Shown: piece after piece, positions 12,901 to 17,238 of the stretch | How the letters are laid out: each line of letters begins with the position of its first letter | Position numbering within the stretch: the first letter of the stretch is position 1 | Origin: an uncultured Sutterella sp. | GTDB taxonomy: Bacteria > Pseudomonadota > Gammaproteobacteria > Burkholderiales > Burkholderiaceae_F | NCBI GenBank assembly: GCA_905192805.1 | Contig: CAJJMF010000030.1 | Location: 1-17,917, forward strand | DNA: 17,917 bases | Reading direction: 5' to 3' | Notes under the pieces: generated by a model | Database searches by the model: none | What the model saw: the letters and a program-made list of their open reading frames with translations, nothing else | Told to the model about the DNA's origin: nothing | Translations under genes and position numbers: made by a program

Positions 12901-14379
12901 GGGAAAGGGATTACACAGAGTGCCCTACGCGTTGCGTCGTCAGCTCGCTTAAGTGCCTCGGATGGTGAACATGCCTTAGGCGCCTTAACCTTGGAGGCAG
13001 GATCTCACACCGTGGTCCATCTCACGGATCCCAGTACGTATACCCAATATGTGGCCGACGGTATTGTTTCGATTGAAAACGGAGCGCGTCTGGATATCGA
13101 CGTCGCTGGCACGGTGACGAAAGCTACCTTTGAGGGCACCGATCGTATTGTTGGGGTCTTGCGTGGTGAATCGGTCCGTGGGGAATTTGGGGCCAATTAT
13201 TCGGACAATTCTGCCATCTTTACGTTCCGGCCAGTGTCGACGGCGAACACCGTTGACTTGATTGTCGCCAAGGATCATAGTAGTGCAGGTACCTGTCAGA
13301 CAGGGCATGAATTAGAGTGCCTCGTGGTGGCCGCGGGCGACACCAAAGCGAGCGGAATGGCGGCGGTCTTGGATACCCTCTTTAACGAGGCGCCAGCATC
13401 TTCGTTTGCCAGCCTGTTCTACAAGATTGATACCAATGAGAAAGCGGAGGCCGTCGTTGTGGAAAGCCTTCCGCTCATGACGGGATCAGGGAATCGTTTG
13501 GTAGCTGACGATGCGCGTCGTCTTGCCGCCTTGCCATCTGCCATCGATTGCCATCGCACTGAAAATGGTGTTTCGCTTTGGGGACAGATGACTCAAGGCT
13601 GGAGCGATCAGGATGCCGATCAGGGAGCGACGGGGTACCATGCGAAGCATGGCGCTTTGGCACTGGGAAGCGATGTGTGCTTACGTGATTCGTCCACGCG
13701 TCTAGGGGCCATGCTTGGCTACGTGAATAGCCGGGACGAATCTCGTGACAGTAAGCTCGATCATCGGCTTGACAGCGATATGATTCAAGTGGGGCTCTAT
13801 GGTGAACACGATCTCAATGACGCCGTGTACGTAGACTTTGACATGGGTTACGCCAATGCCCATCTCACTGGGGAACGTTATCTGCACTATTTCGGGAAGC
13901 GGGCCGATTCGGATTACCACAGCGATGTGTTCTATGCGGGCGTGGGTCTCAACACACGTTTAGGCCTATTCTCGCCCTTTATGCGGTTCGACCTAATGCA
14001 TGTGAAGTCGCATGCTTATGACGAAACGGGAGCGGATGCCCTGAACTTTAACGTCGAGAGTCAGTCGACGAATTCTGCCCGTTTGAGTCTGGGGGTGGCG
14101 ATTAACCACACCTGGGATCGAGCAAGTTTGAAAGCGAAGGTAGGAGGAAGTGCGGAATTGGCGGACGCCACCGAAACGATCCGAGCCGCTTTCCAAGCAG
14201 CTCCTCACCGTGCCTTTGATACGTCCTCGGCCGAAAAACGACGCTTACAAGGCTTTGGGGAATTGCAGTTCACGTACCAAACAACTCCCTCATCAGACTT
14301 GTCCCTCACCTACCGAGTGCAAGGCAATGGGGAGTATGTGGATCAGAGTGGAACGGCCAATTTTACTTGGCACTTCTAA
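1..14379 (+). CDS. Giant PATR-repeat autotransporter (type Va), 5'-truncated by window edge
   Basis: This encodes a self-secreting surface protein: a C-terminal beta-barrel in the outer membrane carries a very long beta-helical passenger to the cell surface. The frame is open at base 1, so the signal peptide and N-terminus are missing; the TTG at 10 is only the first possible start codon in the window. The visible 4792 residues are rich in Gly, Thr, Ser, Asn and Asp. They carry many copies of the autotransporter-associated beta-strand motif, e.g. GTLVLTAKNTFTG near 2542, 5707 and 9886. From about 12950 come a conserved passenger end and a helical linker, then a roughly 270-residue barrel from 13567 ending in FTWHF, the usual terminal aromatic signal for outer-membrane insertion. 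I saw no cysteine in the passenger proper. Adhesion or biofilm roles are common in the family, but the ligand cannot be read from sequence. The family call is secure; the function is not. Confidence 0.95.
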   Translation, partial: SLILSGNTRVALEMYPLQSADGNINVGYGSEGSLTLRDTASLSGSILSIGNYNGGGRAYSASMTIQDNAYVSVIGLKLSRGVERVAPSMNTFTMTGGTLAVTGERGIVKGQISSATTAAMHTAVVNLSNAKIQLRQSGDAGGSSRKYAGHIVFGNFGTNAADRIVLSDVVTIDAQGAISDTATTSSSSANHPWIQESRAGFQGSGTFVKEGTGTFVFVNENNQYQGNINVQGGNLEVGGYGLLWDGTRQILGYTTLRSTPSQVGGNDANQHTAAVFATLSTREPDTRWMSVNSGLGSGSVQLGAGTNLTISRLNTNTWTLANAVSGAGNLRVVSRVNSPTEYSTTVLDSNHEYSYTGDTLVYSGALRLDGAKVEKTNSVSIRPSYTTQLAQLELVNRASLKVAETITLGDDPTTDDASGGNASLLVKDSTVTAKNILATAGHLYGVKITSQDSTWHLTDTATLFNSIGDVSGGTYGSDQITFTGDNTFLVDQDVVSTQYKKAALTGSTAGTIHKTGAGSLTLSAANAQKQNWAVNAGRLTLNTAEENAALGGSVASIDSGATLEVNTPQEWRFSSLYSRTSPLSAGGNLNLTGAGTLEKTGSGTAVLDTRLNGFSGQTNILGGQLRVDVANAWDRNAGMVYTGDSTTKGDLVFNQATESTFYNGIQGAGGMIHTGSGKTTLVNSANGYTYTGKTDVQNGELVISSGVNVKQTASIDVHALAPSNRAALTIQGEAHVVGNVELAHNANAGSQNILTIDGAVLESEHLKRWQGGAHATVNLKNAGLLQLTSTGTFLENFNTTSGDKIQLGSGGGVIEVASGQTQTQGAQAAISDEQAATGLYGLTKRGDGTLVLTAKNTFTGDVYLEAGRLELGVGGASALTQLNAKTEGHGNVVGSSTQETHFAINLADDLLFDRVVSGKVVLEQIGNGKTTLNQNQIYTGDTLIRNGTLKFDNISIASEKVDTGLGESHQGTLEIVWDGADPQTIGYDITGTGSVHKSGSGEIIYDGSAYTYTGATYVTGGTLRVKGNATQSTEGSSEINITATDGADSATVIIESDAFAYGKTVVGDRSAFGKDYTRDAVNTLWIRGVTYGTTGLERGDGDDSVGKIILESLSDTQRAKLAISETGTLFDGFDTDWSQQADHEGESDDIVELQGQGGDIDVAQGVTATQYLHTGISGGTASASFGKTGAGTLVMTANNTFAGKVNVKEGTLQLGDGSTATQNDRNVVVQTTLGGSGKVNVESGATFSIKFADDATTGAGYTFDRGTEGAGTFRQIGSGKTTVTEALNHTGGTYVDAGTLKLTANGAVNANSTVTLASGATFEIGYTDGETHDLNYSVVGEGGNFVKTGDSTLTIDAKGTNHVYTWTGDSIVKGGVVDVRSYSEHQTVTGQHTIQVSAEDANLEARLRVSGQFGAQRTLLAEGAKEGSTSTLEIYGVEFKTSNLQRSSTSTNATAQVLIDSPDADHIGTLTIALADGATSGSLLESFDTSRESHADKIAIGQYGGAIKIADGNTITQGAKAAISGGAAGAHFIKSGAGELVLTAKNTFLGDVQVDAGVLRLGNGDARSDANGVKTALSGNTNTNVGLKQNATFAVDFSDDFNLSDVVGTGTIAGSSTTTGTHFVKDGTGTVTVDTDQIDTQYVDIDGGRLIVKGDESLKWSQAATPSDEEGASNDPATLTNVKVGSGAVLELGYESGDHDLDYNLTGDGSFEKTGEGTVHLVGGYTYTLGGTVTVKNGELVVESKARPGSAGAIRVGAQAGETATLTLKGHAQPGAQTILGYEAGADSTSVLNIAGSVYATGDLTRQRQEGVSNVAKVIIDSYVDDNSVHHDGTLLVTGNSSSGELFAGFDTSQGDVIEFGRGGATIKVQATSSEGSTPSPITVTQSHKAAFSGAGGFTKTGNGTLVLTAKNTFTGNVTLSEGTLMLGDGHARVENGNAVTTLSGNDTQALNLSDGTSFGVNFSDNATLGDIVGRGGYVKGAGTFIKDGTGVLTLDQESQFDTKAIDIKGGTLQVKGDVDLRYSGAVDSDPEAANYAPTTVTIGSGATLELAYDDEATHLIDYNVSGAGNFVKRGNSTIVFDGKDKGYKYDWTGNSTIKGGVVEVKSYSSQQTTGQHGVLVSAEAADLDAVLKVTGNLATTNTQLVDEHSAAGSYSVLEISGVTYSTKNLTRGTNTNAHAKVSITSNDGHMGVLKFDESGTMLEQLQEGDAVTIDNVLGGAIEVTSGKTVTQGAHAPISGGGAGTHFVKKGDGELVLTAHNTFNSDVKVEGGTLSVGNGNAIGTTQLSGRTNTNVELAEYTSFGVNTSSDIDLTSVLGSSGKVSNASAVTSTFIKAGSGVLTVSEDSIDTQNTHIKAGTLRVEGNANMAWSKTTTMADRVRNTTNATVTVDQGATYELHVNEDDALDGDVVNYNILGDGNFVKTGTGTIVFDGAAKDYSYGWKGDSTIKAGTVIVKSYSAHQPAGTTGNKTIYVSSDTANKEAKLVVAGPFGSSQTVLAKDAASGSTSTLEIRGVTFATGSFERDDTDYDAHAKVVLASEDASHLGTLLISHSGNLLEAFDTTKGDSIAIGELVGGAISVASGAEVVQGSKAALSGGGEAASFYKAGAGTLYLTAANTFAGNVAVKEGKLYLGHGEARGTTALGTEAKTVTVASGSVYGIDFNDTYTLTDTVTGAGGFEQKGSGTTIITSAQTYTGSTTVTQGTLQVGNGSTTGTLGGTGDITNNGTLAFNHSSSDTLNRALTGTGNLHQMGTGTLTLDRRTNAEDSADYNFTYTGKTQVSAGTMTLSTHNHITQTSGVEVGASAANQQATFVIQGSATVAGDVVLGEKAASGTKSQLTVDGAVLSAQTVKRGTAQQGATGTQIALELKNNATFKVTQAAESTATAQQHDQVALFDGFDTTRAQSPDQILMGVSASDTTTVDVATNVDAIQSDKAGIAGQGTLKKTGAGTWVMNADNSAFTGTLAIAEGRVQLGNGQTLTDEEANKLLAGTGEISVAENASLAVNLAQGVTYHLNRTLTGAGTLVQAGANTTEVTSQLGITGGAFIEGGRLRLVNEANVFTGTSALVNIGTSDQKKGVLEVQVDEGKDIGMNFNLEGKGDFEKTGAGKVHLVRGKTYTLEGTVSILNGEMEVDPEAIPQSAGAILIGANQEDTTATLTLTGAANPGAKTILAHHAAANSMSVLHINGSVYNTTDVTRDSSAADTAHAKILIEKSGQNEGVLLITESTTEETRLFHGFNTTVDDTGASRDTIEFGASGAVIRTQSTQSGASPIVVKQDALAGFSGTGGFTKEGNGTLILTAHNTFTGDLAVKAGSLQLGDGGAIDTTTLSGDSDAQLAISEGANVAVNFAEGEVYTVTRSLSGAGDFVQLGANTTVINKKQHYSGQTILKNGEVKLTIANALEDGSSVILGDQTGGGTLNVAYDDDPNMSEDDKVIKFNISGTGNFVKSGTGKAIMAASYTDAEGQEQTLSYSVDGDVKIVGGTLEVAEGARPQSARRILIGSETQNGQAILELTGDAAPGGETIVGYGAAVGSTNQIWVNGSQYTTGDLKRDANTVNTSSAQLLIESYTDANNVFHQGRVVLTQTGTLFEGFNTAKTGDAADYQDQIRLGTGGGAFDLRGDIVVTQARTGAISGTDTSSNFTKLGEGTLRLTAENTYTGQVFINEGTVELGDGGNVTQAGVTTALGGDLTKNIEVKSGAQLAVNFRDTYVLGDNGTTQASRVMVGAGDLVQRGTGRTEVNRDHTYTGRTTIEAGRLVLVDNGDLSATSEVNTGTQAKYGTFAIEKSGEYQFTRRLSGQGIFEQAGAGTTTVTQDQSGYRGITRVSQGTLALGESLRYASEQIQINALAHNTQSTNGDAIFKIGKGTRVGVVDGIVLASSDAADGTTSTLWVDGATLETSSITRGDKAAPAALAKVILSGEATLLLSSNAQPGELASYLFRGFDTTQGDQIALGTGGAVLNFEGNYVQSKTAAISSLDGAQNANLVLSGGEGDTFVIRAQNTYRGQLSVDNITLMLGYELPTQSDTAQTVSLGGEGDIVLNGSTSNLAINLKGDYRLGSDNVAQGQPSRKLTGEGGLYLYSHDGTTIVDRVHDYQGQTQVAAGATLKLIEGGDLTQTALIDLLEASSTLEVARQSDYTLNRSITGSGSVRIDSDGVIELSNKENNFTGEVVVKHGTLRVSDFQTLGALDKTVHFGDYTLPAYVAPTTTTSSASLRRARMLRAVSMDTPLTETSAVESSTLNTATPTLALHFNENTVARVGTDGAGDVEKTGSGVLTLDSSTPEWSHTGQTLIREGGLMLAQGKGITQSALRVASSARLSASDGEHALGALTLEAGSHTVVHLTDPSTYTQYVADGIVSIENGARLDIDVAGTVTKATFEGTDRIVGVLRGESVRGEFGANYSDNSAIFTFRPVSTANTVDLIVAKDHSSAGTCQTGHELECLVVAAGDTKASGMAAVLDTLFNEAPASSFASLFYKIDTNEKAEAVVVESLPLMTGSGNRLVADDARRLAALPSAIDCHRTENGVSLWGQMTQGWSDQDADQGATGYHAKHGALALGSDVCLRDSSTRLGAMLGYVNSRDESRDSKLDHRLDSDMIQVGLYGEHDLNDAVYVDFDMGYANAHLTGERYLHYFGKRADSDYHSDVFYAGVGLNTRLGLFSPFMRFDLMHVKSHAYDETGADALNFNVESQSTNSARLSLGVAINHTWDRASLKAKVGGSAELADATETIRAAFQAAPHRAFDTSSAEKRRLQGFGELQFTYQTTPSSDLSLTYRVQGNGEYVDQSGTANFTWHF
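12601..12740 (+). other. Ser/Thr-rich insert with a basic cluster inside the last repeat of the passenger
   Basis: About 45 residues break the beta-strand pattern between a strand ending in GDYTLPAY and one beginning LALHFNEN. The insert is rich in Thr and Ser, carries an arginine-rich core SLRRARMLRAV (12634-12666), and then runs on in Thr, Ser, Glu and Pro. No other part of the visible passenger has such a charge cluster. It is probably an exposed loop. The RRAR core (12640-12651) would be a plausible site for cleavage by a trypsin-like or furin-like protease, but that is inference. Confidence 0.6.
12950..13566 (+). other. C-terminal passenger end (autochaperone-like) and helical linker
   Basis: Regular repeats stop and give way to a segment reading SIENGARLDIDVAGTV, then RIVGVLRGESVRGEFG and IFTFRP. 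This resembles the conserved end of many autotransporter passengers, which seeds folding as the chain leaves the barrel. An alanine- and leucine-rich stretch from about 13330 (AAVLDTLFNEAPASSFASLF and KAEAVVVESLPLM) should form the helix that sits in the barrel pore. Two cysteines, 13294-13296 and 13318-13320, are separated by seven residues and could form a small disulfide loop. A third cysteine lies at 13549-13551. Confidence 0.65.
13567..14376 (+). other. Autotransporter beta-barrel domain
   Basis: About 270 residues, the normal length for this domain. It opens with GVSLWGQMTQGW, a typical first strand, and alternates amphipathic strands with short polar turns (e.g. GLYGEHDLNDAVYVDFDMGY and LFSPFMRFDLMHVKSHAYDE). 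It ends NFTWHF followed by a stop; the terminal Phe and alternating aromatic residues form the recognition signal of the outer-membrane assembly machinery. One cysteine (13678-13680) lies near the second strand and may pair with that at 13549-13551 in the linker. Confidence 0.9.
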
Positions 14380-14388
14380 TGGGCGAAT

Positions 14389-14422
14389 ACGGATATCGGA
14401 GGCTAGTGCTTCCGGTATCCGT
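14389..14422. repeat. Hairpin just after the autotransporter stop codon
   Basis: A 12-bp inverted repeat (ACGGATATCGGA with TCCGGTATCCGT, one G-T pair) begins 10 bp past the stop. The stem can extend three further pairs to a four-base loop TAGT. No T-tract follows in either direction, so it is not a classical terminator alone. It may protect the 3' end of the long message or slow polymerase ahead of the terminator that follows. Confidence 0.6.
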
Positions 14423-14441
14423 TGCTACGTCAACGTTAACG

Positions 14442-14479
14442 AAAAACGGTTGTCGGATTCCTCTGACAACCGTTTTTTT
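14442..14479. terminator. Bidirectional intrinsic terminator between the autotransporter and tctC
   Basis: A perfect 13-bp inverted repeat (AAAAACGGTTGTC at 14442-14454 with GACAACCGTTTTT at 14465-14477) extends three more pairs inward (one G-T) to a four-base loop TTCC. It is followed by seven Ts on the plus strand and preceded by five As, which read as Ts on the minus strand. It can therefore stop transcripts of both convergent genes. Confidence 0.92.
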
Positions 14480-14485
14480 GGGATG

Positions 14486-14504
14486 GGGCATCGCGAGGAT
14501 GCCC
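14486..14504. repeat. Short hairpin just downstream of tctC
   Basis: A 7-bp perfect inverted repeat, GGGCATC and GATGCCC, around the loop GCGAG. It begins about 8 bases after the tctC stop in the direction of transcription and precedes the bidirectional terminator. It has no T-tract, so I call it only a hairpin that may stabilise the tctC 3' end. Confidence 0.5.
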
Positions 14505-14512
14505 TCCTAGGA

Positions 14513-15469
14513 TTATTCAAAGAGCTTGGCGACGGTATCGCGGCAGAATTCTTCCTGCTGCTTGATCAGCTCAGCCAATTCCTTGTTGTCCTTGAAGTCG
14601 ATGGTGAGGCCAGCCTTTTCATGAGCGGCGATGTTTTCCTTGTCCGTCATCGTCTTCTTGAACGCATCCACATAGAAGTTGATGATTTCATCAGGCGTAC
14701 CAGCAGGAGCCACGATCGCACGAGCCGAACCGTACCAATCCTTGTAGTAACCCTGTTCGCCTAAGGTCGGAACATCAGGCAATTCCGGCAGGCGCTTCGG
14801 GCTAAACACGCCTAAGATGCGGAACTGAGCATCCGGACCCGAGATGAAGTTAGCCACGTCAGCCACCTTGGCGCAGGAGAAGTCCACTTCCCCTTGACGC
14901 AAGCGTAAGAGCTGGTCAGCCGTGCCACCGTAAGGAATGGCTTTGTACTTGAAGCCAGCGGACTGCGCTAACAATTCAGCAGCGGTGTGGTTCGAAGCTT
15001 TACGACCGTTGGTCGAGGCCTTCAAATTCGGATTCGCCTTGGCCGCTTCCACCAAGTCCTTCAAGGTCTTGTAGGGGGAGTCCTTACGAACTACGACCAC
15101 AGCGGTTTCCGTCAAATGATTGGCAATCGGCACAATCTTGGCGGTGGTAAACGGAGCATTGGGCATGGTGGACAAGGTGGTAAACGTCGGCAGATTGATA
15201 AAGCCAATCGTTTGCCCGTCCGGCTTGGCGTTGACCAATTCGGTCCAGCCAATCTTGCCATCCGCGCCCGGCAAATTGTTGATGATCAATGTCTTACCAA
15301 CGTACTTTTCTGCTTCCAGTGCGAGCAAGCGCGCCCCCGTATCGGTTCCTGAGCCTGCCTTATACGCGACGATCATCGTGACGTCGCCCGACGGAGCCCA
15401 AGCCGAAGCGAGCATCGGCATCGAGAGTGCAGCTGCGGCAAATAGTGCATAAAGTTTTTTAGACATCAT
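14513..15469 (-). CDS. tctC: TctC/Bug-family periplasmic binding protein of a tripartite tricarboxylate transporter
   Basis: This is a soluble periplasmic receptor that binds a carboxylate and presents it to the TctA/TctB permease. Numbering from the MSKKL start, residues 1-22 are a Sec signal peptide (KK, then a hydrophobic Ala/Leu core) with a likely signal peptidase cut after A-S-A. Family motifs follow: GSGTDTGAR at 38-46, NLPGADGKIG at 64-73, KPDGQTIGF at 81-89, YGGTADQLLRLRQGEVDFS at 179-197 and PDVPTLGEQGY at 230-240. The length of about 318 residues is normal. Three ATGs compete at 15475, 15469 and 15466. The AAGAAGGA Shine-Dalgarno abuts the first, so 15469 (6-nt spacing) or 15466 (9-nt) is the likely start. 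It lies downstream of tctBA but past a terminator, with its own promoter. The ligand is unknown; di- or tricarboxylates are the usual ones. Confidence 0.93.
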   Translation of the reverse strand: MMSKKLYALFAAAALSMPMLASAWAPSGDVTMIVAYKAGSGTDTGARLLALEAEKYVGKTLIINNLPGADGKIGWTELVNAKPDGQTIGFINLPTFTTLSTMPNAPFTTAKIVPIANHLTETAVVVVRKDSPYKTLKDLVEAAKANPNLKASTNGRKASNHTAAELLAQSAGFKYKAIPYGGTADQLLRLRQGEVDFSCAKVADVANFISGPDAQFRILGVFSPKRLPELPDVPTLGEQGYYKDWYGSARAIVAPAGTPDEIINFYVDAFKKTMTDKENIAAHEKAGLTIDFKDNKELAELIKQQEEFCRDTVAKLFE

Positions 15470-15500
15470 TATCATTCCTTCTTTGGATGTTTATTAAGGT

Positions 15501-15524
15501 CCTGAGTAGCCTCAGGTGGGCTAC
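15501..15524 (-). promoter_or_regulatory. Mutually exclusive hairpins in the tctC leader
   Basis: Two perfect inverted repeats overlap. CCTGAG (15501-15506) pairs with CTCAGG (15511-15516) around TAGC, and GTAGCC (15506-15511) pairs with GGCTAC (15519-15524) around seven bases. A third possible stem, GTGG with CCAC (15516-15527), overlaps the second. Only one can form at a time in the leader, about 30 to 55 nt before the start codon. They are visible in sequence; a switching role is only inferred. Confidence 0.45.
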
Positions 15525-15542
15525 CACACGGTGCGCCACTTA

Positions 15543-15591
15543 GAGCGCTCGCGTTAGTAACGCTGTTCATCATCGATGATTCACCTAGGTG
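15543..15591. repeat. Cluster of four adjoining palindromes over the tctC promoter
   Basis: Four perfect palindromes or inverted repeats lie within 49 bp: GAGCGCTC (15543-15550), GCGTTA-G-TAACGC (15551-15563), ATCATCGATGAT (15569-15580) and CACCTAGGTG (15582-15591). The last abuts the -35 box, and the third contains the -10 box. This is the expected layout for operators of dimeric repressors or activators. The four sequences differ, so more than one regulator may bind, or some may be chance. Confidence 0.55.
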
Positions 15592-15597
15592 TGTCAA
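15569..15597 (-). promoter_or_regulatory. Predicted sigma-70 promoter of tctC
   Basis: The minus strand reads TTGACA (15597-15592, perfect -35), a 17-bp spacer, and GATGAT (15574-15569, four of six matches to the -10 consensus). Transcription should begin near 15562, giving a leader of about 90 nt before the start codon. The promoter sits after the tctA terminator, so tctC can be made independently of tctBA. Confidence 0.65.
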
Positions 15598-15640
15598 CGC
15601 TGATAGGAACAAAAAATTTCATTTTGAGGGTAAACCCGAA

Positions 15641-15656
15641 CCGAGCAAACGCTCGG
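15641..15656. repeat. Inverted repeat between the tctA terminator and the tctC promoter
   Basis: A perfect 6-bp inverted repeat CCGAGC and GCTCGG around AAAC. Shorter ones follow at 15628-15637 (GGG-TAAA-CCC) and in an A/T-rich stretch near 15611-15625 that precedes the -35 box. No T-tract follows. The role is unknown; it could be a second terminator-like hairpin or a regulator site upstream of the tctC promoter. Confidence 0.4.
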
Positions 15657-15663
15657 CATCGTC

Positions 15664-15703
15664 AAAAAAAGAGGCCACCGACCAACCCTATATGTAGGTG
15701 GCC
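15664..15703 (-). terminator. Intrinsic terminator of the tctBA operon
   Basis: On the minus strand, GGCCACC (15703-15697) pairs with GGTGGCC (15679-15673), followed by TCTTTTTTT (15672-15664). It begins 23 bp past the tctA stop. An outer AGAGG/CCTCT pairing (15714-15710 with 15674-15670) competes with the last G-C pairs. It separates tctBA from tctC. Confidence 0.85.
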
Positions 15704-15726
15704 ATGTGACCTCTATACGCTCGGAA

Positions 15727-17229
15727 TTATTTATCGCCAGCTAAACGGCGTTCCCAGCGTTCCATCAATAAGGGGCTTAAGACACCCAGTACGCAGAGCA
15801 CAATCATGATCCAGCACACCGGGGTGGAGAAGAGGATGCTCCAGTCGCCATCACTTAACATGAGCGAGCGACGCAAACCATTTTCCCCAATCGGTCCTAA
15901 GATCAAGCCGAGCACAATGGCAGCGGCATTCAGACCGAACTTACGAACCAAGTAACCGAGCACACCGAAGATCAGCATGATGACCACTTCGACGAAGTTG
16001 TTGTGGATCGCATAGGAACCGACCACACACAAAATGAAAATCGAAGGAATCAAAATGGCGTCGGAGATACGGGCGATCTGGGCAAATGCACGGCACCCTA
16101 ACATCCCAATGGCGAGCATCATGAATTGCACTAACACGAACCCAGCAAAGAAGGTGTAGGTCATGTTGGCATGCGTTGTAAAGAGTTCAGGGCCAGGTTG
16201 CAAACCATGGATGATCAAGCCACCCATCAACACGGCCGTCACGCTTTCGCCCGGAATCCCTAAAGTTAAGGTCGGAATTAACGAGCCCCCTGTCACGGCA
16301 TTATTGGCTGCTTCCGAACCCGCGACCCCTTCGATGGAGCCATTGCCGAATTCTTCTTTATGCTTGGAGAAGCGACGTGCTTCGTTATAGCCCATAAAGC
16401 AGGCAATCGAAGCGCCGGCACCAGGCAAAATCCCAATGATGTTGCCGATAATCCACGAACGGATCATCGTCGGGGTTAAGCGCTTAAATTCCTGACGAGA
16501 AAGGCCTAAACGATCCTTAAAGTCGACCGCACGGGCGCGTTTGACAATACGTTCTTCGGCCAAAATCAACACTTGCGACATGGAGAATAAGCCGATCAAG
16601 GCGCAGGTCACGTCCACCCCGTTATACAGGGTCGATTGACCGAACATGAAGCGTTCTACCCCTTCCATCGGGTCCATCCCAATGGTGGAAATCAAGAGCC
16701 CTAAGACCCCCGAAATCAACCCTTTCAAAAGGGACTTGGACGAGACCCCGGCAATCACGGTTAAGCCAAAGATTGAGAGCCAGAAGTATTCCGGGCTCTT
16801 AAACTTCAAGGCGATTTCGGCTAAGACCGGCGAGAGGAAGTAAAGCGAAATGCAGCTCAAAAGACCGCCCACGAAACTGGCGATACAGGCCACGCTCAAC
16901 GCTTTAGCGGCTTGTCCACGCAAGGTGAGCTGGTAGCCTTCAATCGCTGTCGCTGCCGAAGCGGGGGTGCCAGGGGTGTGAATCAAAATGGCCGAGATCG
17001 AACCACCGAAAATGGCCCCACAGTAAATCCCGCCTAACACGATCAACCCAGTAGCCGCATCCATCCCGAAGGTTACGGGGAGCAACAAAGCCACCCCCAT
17101 GGCGGCAGAGAGCCCCGGTAAACAACCAATGGCGACCCCGAGTGCAGTTGAGGCAAACATGGCCACCAAGTTAATGGGAGTAATAGCATGGACAAAACCC
17201 ATGCCCATTAAAGAAAGTGTTTCTAACAT
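15727..17229 (-). CDS. tctA: TctA large membrane subunit of the tripartite tricarboxylate transporter
   Basis: This is the main permease of the TTT system in the inner membrane, working with TctB and fed by TctC, and driven by an ion gradient in characterised members. It has 500 residues, the normal length, and about a dozen hydrophobic segments. The duplicated family signature is clear. The first half has GCLPGLSAAMG at 35-45 and HTPGTPASAAT at 84-94. The second half has GILPGAGASIACFMGY at 266-281 and GSEAANNAVTGGSLIPTLTLGIPGES at 304-329. The C-terminus is charged (MERWERRLAGDK). The ATG at 17229 is preceded by TAAGG, which overlaps the tctB stop and lies 7 nt from the ATG, so translation is probably coupled to tctB. 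It is intact, with no sign of frameshift. The substrate cannot be assigned from sequence. Confidence 0.96.
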   Translation of the reverse strand: MLETLSLMGMGFVHAITPINLVAMFASTALGVAIGCLPGLSAAMGVALLLPVTFGMDAATGLIVLGGIYCGAIFGGSISAILIHTPGTPASAATAIEGYQLTLRGQAAKALSVACIASFVGGLLSCISLYFLSPVLAEIALKFKSPEYFWLSIFGLTVIAGVSSKSLLKGLISGVLGLLISTIGMDPMEGVERFMFGQSTLYNGVDVTCALIGLFSMSQVLILAEERIVKRARAVDFKDRLGLSRQEFKRLTPTMIRSWIIGNIIGILPGAGASIACFMGYNEARRFSKHKEEFGNGSIEGVAGSEAANNAVTGGSLIPTLTLGIPGESVTAVLMGGLIIHGLQPGPELFTTHANMTYTFFAGFVLVQFMMLAIGMLGCRAFAQIARISDAILIPSIFILCVVGSYAIHNNFVEVVIMLIFGVLGYLVRKFGLNAAAIVLGLILGPIGENGLRRSLMLSDGDWSILFSTPVCWIMIVLCVLGVLSPLLMERWERRLAGDK

Positions 17230-17238
17230 GGTCGGGCC

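Noticed and set aside
14150..14764. Plus-strand open frame of 204 codons overlapping the autotransporter end and antisense to tctC
   Set aside because: It runs through the barrel in another frame, then through all three hairpins of the convergent spacer and into tctC antisense, so it would be cut by the terminator. No domain is seen.
15473..15475. First ATG as the tctC start
   Set aside because: It directly abuts the AAGGA ribosome site, leaving no spacing. The ATGs at 15469 and 15466 have 6- and 9-nt spacing and give a standard signal peptide.
15605..15630. A/T-rich inverted repeat as a terminator
   Set aside because: The stem is only A-T pairs without a GC core; it is more likely an upstream promoter element for tctC.
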